This document shows positions 44,224-52,942 of a stretch of 64,000 nt of DNA, in pieces; the first letter of the stretch is position 1, and each line of letters opens with the position of its first letter. The notes below the pieces were generated by a model. It was not told the DNA's origin and did not search any database. It worked only from the letters and a program-made list of their open reading frames with translations. The position numbers and the translations under genes were made by a program. The DNA lies in the NCBI GenBank assembly GCA_934184665.1, contig CAKPSX010000004.1:1-64000 (forward strand). Direction: 5' to 3'. This DNA comes from an uncultured Clostridia bacterium (GTDB lineage Bacteria > Bacillota > Clostridia > TANB77 > CAG-508).

Positions 44224-44249
44224 GTTTACAAAAATGAGGAGGATATAAA

Positions 44250-46613
44250 ATGAAGCTAAGTAAAAACTTTGTAAAAGACTATGTTGATATAGATGTTGAT
44301 GTAAAACAATTAGCTGAAGATATGACAAGAGTAGGAAATGAATATGATTCGGCTGAAAAATTAATAAATGCAACAAAACTAGTAATAGGAGAAATAATTG
44401 AATGTGTAGATCACCCAGATTCAGACCATTTACATCTTTGTAAAGTAAATATTGGAACAGAAATATTAAATATTGTATGTGGTGCACCAAATGCAAGAAA
44501 AGGTTTAAAAGTTATAGTTGCACAAGATGGAGCAAAATTGCCAGAAACAACAATAAAAAGAGGTGTTATAAGAGGTCAAGAATCAAATGGTATGTTATGT
44601 TCACTAGAAGAGATTGGAGTGGAAAATAAATTCTTAACTCAAAAAGATAAAGAAGGAATTGCAGAATTAGGAGAAGATGCAATCCCAGGAGAAGATCCTA
44701 TTAAATATCTTGGACTTGATGATGAAGTTATAGATTTTGAATTAACAGCAAATAGAGGAGATTTATTAAGTATATTAGGAATGGCATATGAAATAGGTGC
44801 AATTTATGATAAACCAGTAAAAACTGTTGATATAAGCCATAAAGAAGATGGAGAAGATATAAATAAAACATTTACAGCAGAAGTAAAAACAGATAATTGT
44901 AAAAAGTTATTAATAAAAAGAGTAGAAAACCTAACAATAAAAGAAAGTCCAGCATTTATAAAAAATAGATTAATGGCATCTGGAATAAGACCAATAAATA
45001 ATGTTGTAGATATAAGTAATTATGTAATGCTAGAACTAGGTCAACCATTACACTTCTATGATGCAGATAGACTTGGAAATAAGCTAGTAGTTAGAATGGC
45101 AGAAGATGGAGAAAAACTAACAACACTTGATAACATAGAAAGAACACTAAGTTCAGATGATATAGTTATAGCAGATAGTACACATGGTGTAGGACTTGCA
45201 GGAGTTATGGGTGGACTTGAAACAGAGGTAGAAAATGATACAAAGAACATTATAATAGAATCAGCAATATTTGATTCTGTAAAAGTAAGACTAACTGCTA
45301 AGAAAATACTTAGAAGTGAAGCAAGTAATAGATTTGAAAAAGGAATTGATCCAGCTAGAACAACAATGGCAATAGAAAGAGCATGTAAACTATTAGAACA
45401 ATATGCAGATGGAAAAGTAATAACAGGAACAGTTGAGTACGACAAAACAAACAGCCAAGAAAAAAATATTGAAATAGAATTTAAGAACATAAATGAAGTA
45501 TTAGGAACAATAATTCCAAATGAAGAAATATTAAATGTATTTAGAAAACTAGGTTTTGAATACACAGTAAATGGAGAAAAAGTAAAAGTAAAAGTTCCAA
45601 CAAGAAGATTAGATATATCAATAAAAGAAGACTTAATAGAAGAAGTTAGTCGTATATATGGAGTTGATAATATTCAAGGGAAATTACCAGTAGTTCCAAT
45701 GAGAAAAGGTAGCTATGATAAAACTCAAAGAGAAATAAGAAATAAAATGATAGCATTAGGCTTAAATGAAACATTATCATATGTATTAATAAATGACAAA
45801 GAAGTAAAACAATATACTTTAGATGATTTTGAACCTTTAAAATTATTAGATCCAATAACAGAAGACAGAAATACTTTAAGATATAGTATGATACCATCAC
45901 TATACAAAATTTATGAATACAATAATGCACGTAACCAAAAAGATATATCTATATTTGAAATAGGAAAAGGCTTTCACAAAAAAGGCGAAGAATATGGAGA
46001 AGATACAAAGTTATGTGCTGTAATGACAGGTAAATATTCACTAGGATTAAATAATACAAAAAATGTTGATTTCTATACAATAAAAGGAATTGCAGAAGAA
46101 ATGCTTGATTATCTTGGGTATGCTGGAAGATATAGTTTTATGAAAAAAGAATTTCCTAAAGAAATGCATCCAGGACAAAGTGCTTATATAAATGTAAATG
46201 GTACAGATATTGGTTTAATTGGAAAAGTTCATCCAAGTATTACAAATGAGGATGTTTATGTATTAGAAATTAATTTAGATGAATTGCTACAAAAAAAGGT
46301 TGGAAAGATGAAATATAAAGAAATATCAAAATTTCCGGGAATAAAAAAAGATTTAGCATTTGTAGTTGATAAAAATGTAATATCAAAAGATATTGAAAAA
46401 GCAATAAAATCAGCAGGAGGAAGTTTACTTACAAATATTGAAGTATTTGATGTATATACAGGAATCAATATTGGAATAGATAAAAAATCAATTGCATATT
46501 CATTAACATTTGAAGATATGAAAAAAACATTAACAGATGATGAAATAAATAATATAATAAACAAAATTATTGAAACAGTTTCAAAAAAATGTGGTGCAGA
46601 AATAAGAAAATAG
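44250..46613 (+). CDS. pheT: Phenylalanyl-tRNA synthetase beta subunit
   Basis: PheT is the editing and tRNA-binding partner of PheS. The 787-aa protein has an N-terminal tRNA-binding OB domain (about 40-150: VIGEIIECVDHPDSDHLHLCKVNIG). The B3/B4 editing domain follows, with SNYVMLELGQPLHFYDADRL. The B5 domain comes next (about 400-475). A C-terminal ferredoxin-like anticodon-binding domain ends the protein (FPGIKKDLAFVVDKNV, SIAYSLTFE). Length and order are normal. RBS AGGAGGA lies before the ATG. Confidence 0.97.
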   Translation: MKLSKNFVKDYVDIDVDVKQLAEDMTRVGNEYDSAEKLINATKLVIGEIIECVDHPDSDHLHLCKVNIGTEILNIVCGAPNARKGLKVIVAQDGAKLPETTIKRGVIRGQESNGMLCSLEEIGVENKFLTQKDKEGIAELGEDAIPGEDPIKYLGLDDEVIDFELTANRGDLLSILGMAYEIGAIYDKPVKTVDISHKEDGEDINKTFTAEVKTDNCKKLLIKRVENLTIKESPAFIKNRLMASGIRPINNVVDISNYVMLELGQPLHFYDADRLGNKLVVRMAEDGEKLTTLDNIERTLSSDDIVIADSTHGVGLAGVMGGLETEVENDTKNIIIESAIFDSVKVRLTAKKILRSEASNRFEKGIDPARTTMAIERACKLLEQYADGKVITGTVEYDKTNSQEKNIEIEFKNINEVLGTIIPNEEILNVFRKLGFEYTVNGEKVKVKVPTRRLDISIKEDLIEEVSRIYGVDNIQGKLPVVPMRKGSYDKTQREIRNKMIALGLNETLSYVLINDKEVKQYTLDDFEPLKLLDPITEDRNTLRYSMIPSLYKIYEYNNARNQKDISIFEIGKGFHKKGEEYGEDTKLCAVMTGKYSLGLNNTKNVDFYTIKGIAEEMLDYLGYAGRYSFMKKEFPKEMHPGQSAYINVNGTDIGLIGKVHPSITNEDVYVLEINLDELLQKKVGKMKYKEISKFPGIKKDLAFVVDKNVISKDIEKAIKSAGGSLLTNIEVFDVYTGINIGIDKKSIAYSLTFEDMKKTLTDDEINNIINKIIETVSKKCGAEIRK

Positions 46614-46623
46614 CACAAAACAC

Positions 46624-46652
46624 TTGACAAAAACTCAAAAATGGTGTAAAGT
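46624..46652 (+). promoter_or_regulatory. Promoter of the ylxM-ffh operon
   Basis: TTGACA (46624-46629), a 17-bp spacer and TAAAGT (46647-46652) lie 64 bases upstream of ylxM; TATATA just beyond is an alternative -10. Confidence 0.6.
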
Positions 46653-46715
46653 ATATAAGCATTACAGTGTTAAACATAAAATTAACACTATCCACTTAAG
46701 AAAGAAGGTAGTAGT

Positions 46716-47063
46716 ATGGAAAAGAAAGTAGAAATAAGCATGTTATGGCAAATCTACGGAAAAATGCTTACAGAAAAACAAAGCGAATATATCGATTACT
46801 ACTACAACAAAGACTTATCTTTATCAGAAATTGCAGAAAACAATGAGATAACAAGACAAGCCGTGAGAGATATCATCAAAAAGGGGGAAAGAAAACTTTT
46901 CGAGTTTGAAGAAAAGCTATTGTTTATGAAAAAGACAATTAATCAAGAAAAACAAATCCAACATATACTTTTCAATTTAAATAAAATACAAAAAGACTCG
47001 TCAGACAAAAAAGTTGAAAGCATATTAGAAGAAGTGAGAAAAGAATTAAATTGTTTAGTATAA
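46716..47063 (+). CDS. ylxM: YlxM family HTH protein linked to the signal recognition particle
   Basis: This 115-aa protein resembles the sigma-70 region 4 fold. LTEKQSEYIDYYYNKDLSLSEIAENNEITRQAVRDIIKKGERKLFEFE carries the HTH. YlxM homologues in Firmicutes sit directly before ffh and modulate SRP assembly or activity. Here ffh follows 20 bases later. Start ATG follows AGAAAGAAGG. Confidence 0.93.
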   Translation: MEKKVEISMLWQIYGKMLTEKQSEYIDYYYNKDLSLSEIAENNEITRQAVRDIIKKGERKLFEFEEKLLFMKKTINQEKQIQHILFNLNKIQKDSSDKKVESILEEVRKELNCLV

Positions 47064-47083
47064 ACAAAAGAGAGGAGAAAAAC

Positions 47084-48445
47084 ATGGCATTTGAGGGACT
47101 ATCATCAAGACTACAAGAAATAACAAGAAAATTTAGAGGAAAAGCAAGAATCACTGAGAGTGACTTGAAAGAAATGCTTAGAGAAGTAAAACTTGCTTTA
47201 CTAGAAGCGGATGTAAACTATAAAATAGTAAAAGAATTTATAGCAAACATACAAGAAAAAGCATTAGGCCAAGATGTAATGAAATCATTAACACCAGGTC
47301 AACAAGTTATAAAAATAGTAAAAGATGAATTAATAGAATTACTTGGAGGAACTGAAAGTAAAGTTAATTTTACACCAAACCCACCAACAGTAATAATGTT
47401 AGTAGGACTTCAAGGGTCAGGTAAAACAACAACAGCAGGAAAGTTAGCTAATCTTTTTAGAAAGCAAGGCAAAAAGCCACTATTAGTTGCATGTGATGTA
47501 TATAGACCAGCAGCGATTAAACAATTGCAAGTAATAGGAGCACAGCTAAATATACCAGTATATAGTAATGAAACATCAAAAGATGTAGTACAAATAGCAA
47601 ACCAAGCTATGAATGTTGCAATATCTAAATTAAATGATGTAGTAATACTTGATACAGCAGGTAGATTGCACATAGATGATGAATTAATGCAAGAGCTAAA
47701 AAATGTAAAGGCAAATATTAAACCACATGAAATCTTATTAGTAGTAGACTCAATGACAGGTCAAGATGCTGTAAATATAGCACAAAGCTTTAATGAGGCA
47801 GTTGGCATAGATGGAGTAGTATTAACAAAACTAGATGGAGATACACGTGGTGGTGCAGCACTTTCAGTAAAGAAAGTTACAGGTAAGCCGATTAAATTTG
47901 CGGCAACTGGTGAAAAATTAAGTGATATTGAAGTATTTAATCCTGAGAGAATGACATCAAGAATACTTGGCATGGGTGATGTGTTATCAATAATCGAAAA
48001 AGCAGAAGAAACAATGTCTTTAGAAGAGGCAGAAAAAATCGAGAAACAATTAAAGAAAAAAGAATTGGATTTAGACGATTATTTAACACAGATTAGACAA
48101 GTAAAAAAGATGGGTTCATTTTCATCAATATTAAAATTGATACCAGGAATGAATAATAAAATAAAAGACATAGATGTGAATGACAAAGAATTTGACAAAA
48201 TTGAAGCAATAATATGCTCAATGACAAAACAAGAAAAAAGAAATGTGAAATTACTTAATGCAAGTAGAAGACAAAGAATTGCAAAAGGTAGTGGAACAAC
48301 AGTGCAAGATATCAATAAATTCATAAAATCATTTGAAATGACTCAAAAAATGGTTAAACAAATGAAGTCAACAAAAGGTGGAATGAAGAAAATGTTAAAG
48401 AACTTTAATATGGATATTGATATAGATGACTTGCAAGATTCTTAA
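47084..48445 (+). CDS. ffh: Signal recognition particle protein Ffh
   Basis: Ffh is the GTPase that binds signal sequences and SRP RNA to target proteins to the membrane. The 453-aa protein has an N domain (1-90), then a G domain with the P-loop GLQGSGKTTTAGKLA. DTAGRLHIDDELM, TKLDGDTRGGAALS and GEKLSDIEVF follow. A C-terminal M domain has the RNA-binding SMTKQEKRN and GSGTTVQDINKF blocks; it is short and less Met-rich than usual. ATG at 47084 follows AGAGGAG and excludes an upstream in-frame ATG inside ylxM. Confidence 0.97.
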   Translation: MAFEGLSSRLQEITRKFRGKARITESDLKEMLREVKLALLEADVNYKIVKEFIANIQEKALGQDVMKSLTPGQQVIKIVKDELIELLGGTESKVNFTPNPPTVIMLVGLQGSGKTTTAGKLANLFRKQGKKPLLVACDVYRPAAIKQLQVIGAQLNIPVYSNETSKDVVQIANQAMNVAISKLNDVVILDTAGRLHIDDELMQELKNVKANIKPHEILLVVDSMTGQDAVNIAQSFNEAVGIDGVVLTKLDGDTRGGAALSVKKVTGKPIKFAATGEKLSDIEVFNPERMTSRILGMGDVLSIIEKAEETMSLEEAEKIEKQLKKKELDLDDYLTQIRQVKKMGSFSSILKLIPGMNNKIKDIDVNDKEFDKIEAIICSMTKQEKRNVKLLNASRRQRIAKGSGTTVQDINKFIKSFEMTQKMVKQMKSTKGGMKKMLKNFNMDIDIDDLQDS

Positions 48446-48493
48446 TATAGTTATTAAATTTTAAACTTATATATTATTTAGGAGGTGACTAAC

Positions 48494-48727
48494 ATGGTAA
48501 AAATAAGATTACAAAGAGAAGGAAAGAAAAGAGCTCCATTCTATCATATAGTTGTAGCTGATTCTAAATCTCCAAGAGATGGAAAAATCATCGAAAAAAT
48601 AGGAACATATGACCCAATGACAAAACCATCAACAGTAGTTCTAAACAAAGAAAAATTAGAACAATGGATAAAAAATGGTGCACAACCAACTGATACTGTA
48701 AAAGCACTAATAAACAATGTAAAATAA
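48494..48727 (+). CDS. rpsP: 30S ribosomal protein S16
   Basis: This 77-aa protein is a standard S16: [25 protein letters not shown] opens it, and GTYDPMTKP and [13 protein letters not shown] follow. The textbook AGGAGGTGA sits before the ATG at 48494; a GTG nine bases upstream is part of that site and is not the start. Confidence 0.98.
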   Translation: MVKIRLQREGKKRAPFYHIVVADSKSPRDGKIIEKIGTYDPMTKPSTVVLNKEKLEQWIKNGAQPTDTVKALINNVK

Positions 48728-48767
48728 TTATCTTTTAGAAAAAAGTGCATAAGAAGGGGAAAACCAA

Positions 48768-48998
48768 ATGAAAGAAATATTAGAAACAATAATCAAAAAT
48801 CTAGTAGATAACCCTGAGGCTGTCACAATAAATGAAGTCGAAGGAGAAAAAAACATTATCTTTGAAGTTAAAGTCGCTGAAGGAGATATGGGCAAAATAA
48901 TTGGTAGACAAGGTAAAATTGCTCAATCTATAAGAACAGTAATTAGAGCTATTGCAAATAGAAAAGATAAAAGAGTTACAGTAGAATTTATTGGATAA
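48768..48998 (+). CDS. khpA: KH domain RNA-binding protein KhpA
   Basis: This 76-aa protein is almost entirely one KH domain, with the GKIIGRQGKIAQSIRTVIRA loop (GxxG region). KhpA (YlqC) pairs with KhpB in Firmicutes and affects RNA metabolism and cell elongation. It lies between rpsP and rimM in the usual order. The stop codon overlaps the first possible rimM start. Confidence 0.95.
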   Translation: MKEILETIIKNLVDNPEAVTINEVEGEKNIIFEVKVAEGDMGKIIGRQGKIAQSIRTVIRAIANRKDKRVTVEFIG

Positions 48999-49009
48999 TG
49001 GAGACTAAT

Positions 49010-49519
49010 ATGCAAAAAAGATTAGAAGTTGGTCAAGTCGTAAATATATTTGGAATAAAAGGAGAAGTTAAAGTAACACCTTTTACAGATGATATAAGAA
49101 GGTTTGACGAATTAAAAAAAGTATATGTAAAAATCAAAGGTGAATCAAAACAATATCAAATAGAAAATGTTAAATATCATAAAAATATGGTATTATTAAA
49201 ATTCAAAGGTATAGATAAAATAGAAGATGCAGAAAAGCTTAGAAATGCATTTCTTGAAATAGATAGAGAAGATGCAATTCCTTTGGAAGAAGGAACATAT
49301 TTTATAGCTGACTTAATCGGACTAGAAGTTTATACTGATGAAGGGAATATATTAGGTAAGGTTGAAGATGTATATAACACAGGTGGTAAAGACATATATG
49401 TAGTAAAAGATGAACTAGGTAAACAAATATTGTTACCAGGAATTGATGAAGTAATAAAAGAAGTTAATTTAGAAGATTCTAAAATAATTGTTCATCTAAT
49501 ACCAGGTTTAGTAAATTAG
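49010..49519 (+). CDS. rimM: Ribosome maturation factor RimM
   Basis: RimM assists 30S head assembly with S19. The protein (about 169 aa) has the N-terminal VGQVVNIFGIKGEVKVTPFTDD block. A C-terminal PRC-barrel domain follows (YFIADLIGLEVYTDEGNILGKVEDV, LLPGIDEVIKEVNLE). I prefer ATG 49010 because GGAG sits 6 bases ahead; ATG 48998, overlapping the khpA stop, would add four residues. Confidence 0.95.
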   Translation: MQKRLEVGQVVNIFGIKGEVKVTPFTDDIRRFDELKKVYVKIKGESKQYQIENVKYHKNMVLLKFKGIDKIEDAEKLRNAFLEIDREDAIPLEEGTYFIADLIGLEVYTDEGNILGKVEDVYNTGGKDIYVVKDELGKQILLPGIDEVIKEVNLEDSKIIVHLIPGLVN

Positions 49520-49530
49520 GAGAGTTTTAA

Positions 49531-50241
49531 ATGAAGTTTGATGTACTAACACTATTTCCAGAAATGTTTGAAGCTATAAAGCAAAGCATAATTGGAAAAG
49601 CAGCAGAAAAAAATCTAATAAATATAAATTTAATAAACATTAGAGATTTTTCTAAGAACAAACACAAAAAAGTTGATGACACTCCTTATGGTGGTGGTGC
49701 AGGCATGGTAATGCAAGCAGACGTAGTATATGATGCATATAAATCAATAAAAGATGAAAATGCAAAAGTAATATATTTAACACCACAAGGAAAAGTATTA
49801 AACCAGAAAAAAGTAGAAGAATTAAGCAAAGAAGAACATCTTATTCTATTATGTGGACATTATGAAGGAATAGACCAAAGAGTATTAGATAAAATAGTTG
49901 ATGAGGAAATATCTATTGGAGATTATGTATTAACAGGTGGGGAAATACCCGCAATGGTGCTAATAGATAGTGTTAGTAGATATGTAGAAGGGGTGCTAAG
50001 TGAAGATTCGATTTCAGAAGAATCATTTTCACAAGGAATACTTGAATATCCTCAATATACTAGACCAGAAATATTTGAAGGAATGAAAGTTCCAGAAATA
50101 CTACAATCAGGTCATCATGAAAATATAAAAAAATGGAGAAGATGTGAGGCTTTAAAAAACACATATAATAAAAGACCAGAGCTTTTAGAAAATGTAGAAT
50201 TGTCAGAACAAGACAAGAAATATTTAGAAAAAATAAAATAG
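49531..50241 (+). CDS. trmD: tRNA (guanine-N1)-methyltransferase
   Basis: TrmD methylates G37 next to the anticodon, preventing frameshifts. The 236-aa protein has the SPOUT knot motifs HYEGIDQRVLDKIVDEEISIGDYVLTGGE and the N-terminal FDVLTLFPEMFEA. TPYGGGAGMVMQAD and the C-terminal YTRPEIFEGMKVPEIL, SGHHENIKKWR blocks are present. The length is normal. It precedes rplS, the usual partner. Confidence 0.97.
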   Translation: MKFDVLTLFPEMFEAIKQSIIGKAAEKNLININLINIRDFSKNKHKKVDDTPYGGGAGMVMQADVVYDAYKSIKDENAKVIYLTPQGKVLNQKKVEELSKEEHLILLCGHYEGIDQRVLDKIVDEEISIGDYVLTGGEIPAMVLIDSVSRYVEGVLSEDSISEESFSQGILEYPQYTRPEIFEGMKVPEILQSGHHENIKKWRRCEALKNTYNKRPELLENVELSEQDKKYLEKIK

Positions 50242-50243
50242 GT

Positions 50244-50271
50244 GTAAAGTACTAATAAAAGTACCGCTTAC
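50244..50271 (+). promoter_or_regulatory. Hairpin in the rplS leader
   Basis: GTAA-a-GTACT pairs with AGTAC-cgc-TTAC around an AATAAA loop between trmD and rplS. Bacterial L19 leaders form autoregulatory hairpins at this spot, so this is a candidate of that kind. Confidence 0.45.
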
Positions 50272-50297
50272 ATAAAGAAAGAAGGAGGTAAATACTA

Positions 50298-50864
50298 ATG
50301 GATATCATAAAATCAATAGAACATGAACAATTAAAAAACAAGATTCCTGATTTAAAAGTAGGAAACACAGTTAGAGTACATGTTAAAATTAAAGAAGGAA
50401 ACAAAGAAAGAATCCAAGTATTTGAAGGAATTATAATTAAAAAACAAGGTGGAGGAGTAAACAGCACATTTACAGTAAGAAAAATATCTTATGGTGTTGG
50501 TGTAGAAAAAACATTCTTAATTCATTCACCATTAGTAGAAAAAGTTGAAGTAGTTAGAGTTGGTAAAGCTAGAAGAGCTAAACTATACTATCTAAGAGAA
50601 AGAACAGGTAAAGCTTCTAAAACTAAAGAAATGGTTGGAGCAAGAATTGAAAATAAAGAAATTGTTATCAAACCAGAATTAACTGAAGAACCAGTTAAAG
50701 AAGAAGTAGAAAAAGTTGAAGAAGTAGTAAGCAAAGAAGTTGCTCCAGAAGCACCAGTTGAAACAGTTTCAGCTGAAACAGCTGAAAAAACAGCAGAAGT
50801 TGTTGAAACAGAAGCTAAAGTTGAAAAAGCTGAAAAAGAAGCAACAGCAGAAAAAGCAGAATAA
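50298..50864 (+). CDS. rplS: 50S ribosomal protein L19 with acidic C-terminal extension
   Basis: The first about 115 residues are standard L19 ([50 protein letters not shown]). Most L19 proteins end there. This one continues for about 70 residues of Glu/Ala/Val/Lys-rich sequence ([27 protein letters not shown]), giving 188 aa. The tail is low-complexity and probably unstructured or helical. The frame stays open to a proper stop, so it is not an error at the end of the core. AAGGAGG precedes the ATG. Confidence 0.95.
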   Translation: MDIIKSIEHEQLKNKIPDLKVGNTVRVHVKIKEGNKERIQVFEGIIIKKQGGGVNSTFTVRKISYGVGVEKTFLIHSPLVEKVEVVRVGKARRAKLYYLRERTGKASKTKEMVGARIENKEIVIKPELTEEPVKEEVEKVEEVVSKEVAPEAPVETVSAETAEKTAEVVETEAKVEKAEKEATAEKAE

Positions 50865-50934
50865 CTTGTTCACAAACAGTGTAGAGATTTTGGTACAAAT
50901 ATAAAATTTCAACTGAATAAAGAATGTAAAAATG

Positions 50935-50976
50935 AATAGTGAGCTAGAAATAACATTTTTTGGTTCACTATTTTTT
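50935..50976 (+). terminator. Terminator after rplS
   Basis: AATAGTGA pairs with TCACTATT across a long loop and runs into TTTTTT. Confidence 0.75.
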
Positions 50977-51003
50977 CGCGGAAGTAAGGAGAGAAGATAA
51001 CAT

Positions 51004-52830
51004 ATGAATTTAAAGAACGATAGAGGAATAGCAGGTGTAGATATAGCGGTTTCACTTGTAATATTACTAATATTTGTATCGCTAATAGCAGGATTGTTCT
51101 ATAATATATCAAATACATCAAAAAAATTAGATAAGAAAACAGAAGCTACAAACTTAGCGATAAACACAATAGAAAAAATGAAGTCAATGAATTTTGAAGA
51201 ACTAGAAGTAACTGGTGATGAAGAAACAAGAAAACCATTGAGTGAATGTAGTATAGCTAATAAAGATGAAATATCAATACCAAAAGGATATGATGTGGAA
51301 GTTTCTGTAGAAAAATCTGCAGATAATGATAATGAAAAAATAGTAAGGGTATATGTAACATATAAAGAGAAAAATCAGGAACAAGAAGTAAAATTAGAAA
51401 CATTAATAAAATTAGCAGATAAATCAGATAATACAGATGTACCTATACCAAATGGATTTGTTGTATCAAAGGCAACAGGGGAATATGACAAAGACAAGGG
51501 ATTGGTTATATATGAAGGAACAGATGATGTTACAGATGAAAATGTAGAAGAGGCCAAGAAAACAAGAAACCAATATGTATGGATACCTGTAACAGATTAT
51601 GAAACAAAAGATTATGACGAAACAGGAAAAACATATACAGAAGATATAGATGAGGCTTCTGTAGAAGAGAAAAAAAACATAGAAGAAAGCATAAAAAAAT
51701 ATGGTGGATATTTTATAAGTAGATATGAAATGGGCGAAAAAGATGGAAAAGCAGTATCTATGCAAGGTTATGAACCAAAAACAAATATAACAGCAGAACA
51801 AGCAATATCAAATTCAAGAAATGTATATGATGAAAGCAGAAATCTTGAGGTAATTTCGACACCAGTATATGGCAAACAATGGGATACAGCAATAGAATGG
51901 CTAAAAGGAATTTATCAGTTTGAAAATGGAGCTGAATATGGTAATTACAGTGATTTTAATAGAAGCAATGCAGGAATAAAATTATCAGAAATATTATTCA
52001 ATAATAAATACAATTTTAATAAAAGCAGATATTTTAATATTAACAAAAACAATGCAAAAATTAATTTAACAAATGTTGCATTTGGAATGACAGGTGTTGA
52101 TATAAGTACATATTTTGATAATACATCAGCAATAGTGCCATCATATGAAAATACAATAACTTCTACATTAAAAGTAGAAGTAAATAAACCAGAAACAGGT
52201 GGTGCATATATTGCTATAAGAGAGTCAGATAAATATAATTATATAAAATCAATAAACTATAATTTTGAACAAAAAGATTCATGGGTAAAGCAAGGCGAAT
52301 ATTGGTATTATAAAAATGTGGTTGAAAAAGGTGATATAATAAGTATTCCAATAGAAATCACAAATAATGTTAATAATACTAAAAATGTTCAAGAAACAGA
52401 AATTGATTTTGAAGTTGCGGCAATTCAAGCACGTAATATAGAAGTAGACTTTGATGACGAATTACCATGGGGAATTGAAATGTCTGAAAATAAAAATGAT
52501 AATAAGATAAATGCTGTCTCTGATATAATTGTAAAATCTGATTTAATGTTGGCATATGCAACAGATTTAAAATCAGCAACATATGAGCATTCAATAAAAC
52601 CAAATACTAAAAAAGTAACAGGTTATAGCGATTCGTGGAAAATAAATAATATATATGACTTGGCAGGAAATGTTGCAGAAATTACAGCAGAAAAAACGGG
52701 AAGCAATTATATAATTAGAGGTGGAAAATATTATTATTTAGGAAAAAATGAAATTGCAAAAAGGGAAGAAATATCAACAAGCACTTCAAATAGTGACATA
52801 GGATATAGAATCGCATTGTATGTAAAATAG
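51004..52830 (+). CDS. Surface protein: pilin-like N terminus plus FGE/C-type-lectin-like C terminus
   Basis: The 608-aa protein begins with a short Arg-containing leader (NLKNDRGIAG), then a hydrophobic helix (VDIAVSLVILLIFVSLIAGLF). The layout is like type IV prepilins, with Glu and Met codons shortly after (TEATNLAINTIEKM). From about residue 185 comes an FGE-sulfatase/SUMF1-like fold: QYVWIPVTDYE, GGYFISRYEMGE and QWDTAIEWLKG. Its C-terminal signature is IYDLAGNVAEIT, IIRGGKYY and GYRIAL. A segment of about 170 residues rich in Asn and Thr is inserted before that last part. It is probably secreted or assembled at the surface. No active-site Cys pair of true formylglycine enzymes is visible, so it is more likely a binding domain. 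Confidence 0.8.
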   Translation: MNLKNDRGIAGVDIAVSLVILLIFVSLIAGLFYNISNTSKKLDKKTEATNLAINTIEKMKSMNFEELEVTGDEETRKPLSECSIANKDEISIPKGYDVEVSVEKSADNDNEKIVRVYVTYKEKNQEQEVKLETLIKLADKSDNTDVPIPNGFVVSKATGEYDKDKGLVIYEGTDDVTDENVEEAKKTRNQYVWIPVTDYETKDYDETGKTYTEDIDEASVEEKKNIEESIKKYGGYFISRYEMGEKDGKAVSMQGYEPKTNITAEQAISNSRNVYDESRNLEVISTPVYGKQWDTAIEWLKGIYQFENGAEYGNYSDFNRSNAGIKLSEILFNNKYNFNKSRYFNINKNNAKINLTNVAFGMTGVDISTYFDNTSAIVPSYENTITSTLKVEVNKPETGGAYIAIRESDKYNYIKSINYNFEQKDSWVKQGEYWYYKNVVEKGDIISIPIEITNNVNNTKNVQETEIDFEVAAIQARNIEVDFDDELPWGIEMSENKNDNKINAVSDIIVKSDLMLAYATDLKSATYEHSIKPNTKKVTGYSDSWKINNIYDLAGNVAEITAEKTGSNYIIRGGKYYYLGKNEIAKREEISTSTSNSDIGYRIALYVK

Positions 52831-52942
52831 TTATAGATAAAAAAGTACAATAAATTGAAAAATTCAAAATTAAAAATTATACAAAATTGTATTGATATTA
52901 TTTGAAAATTGGGATAAAATAAAGAACATACGGAGGAAGAAA

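Noticed and set aside
51004..52830. Diversity-generating retroelement target
   Set aside because: The C-terminal fold is suggestive, but no reverse transcriptase or template repeat was found in the window.
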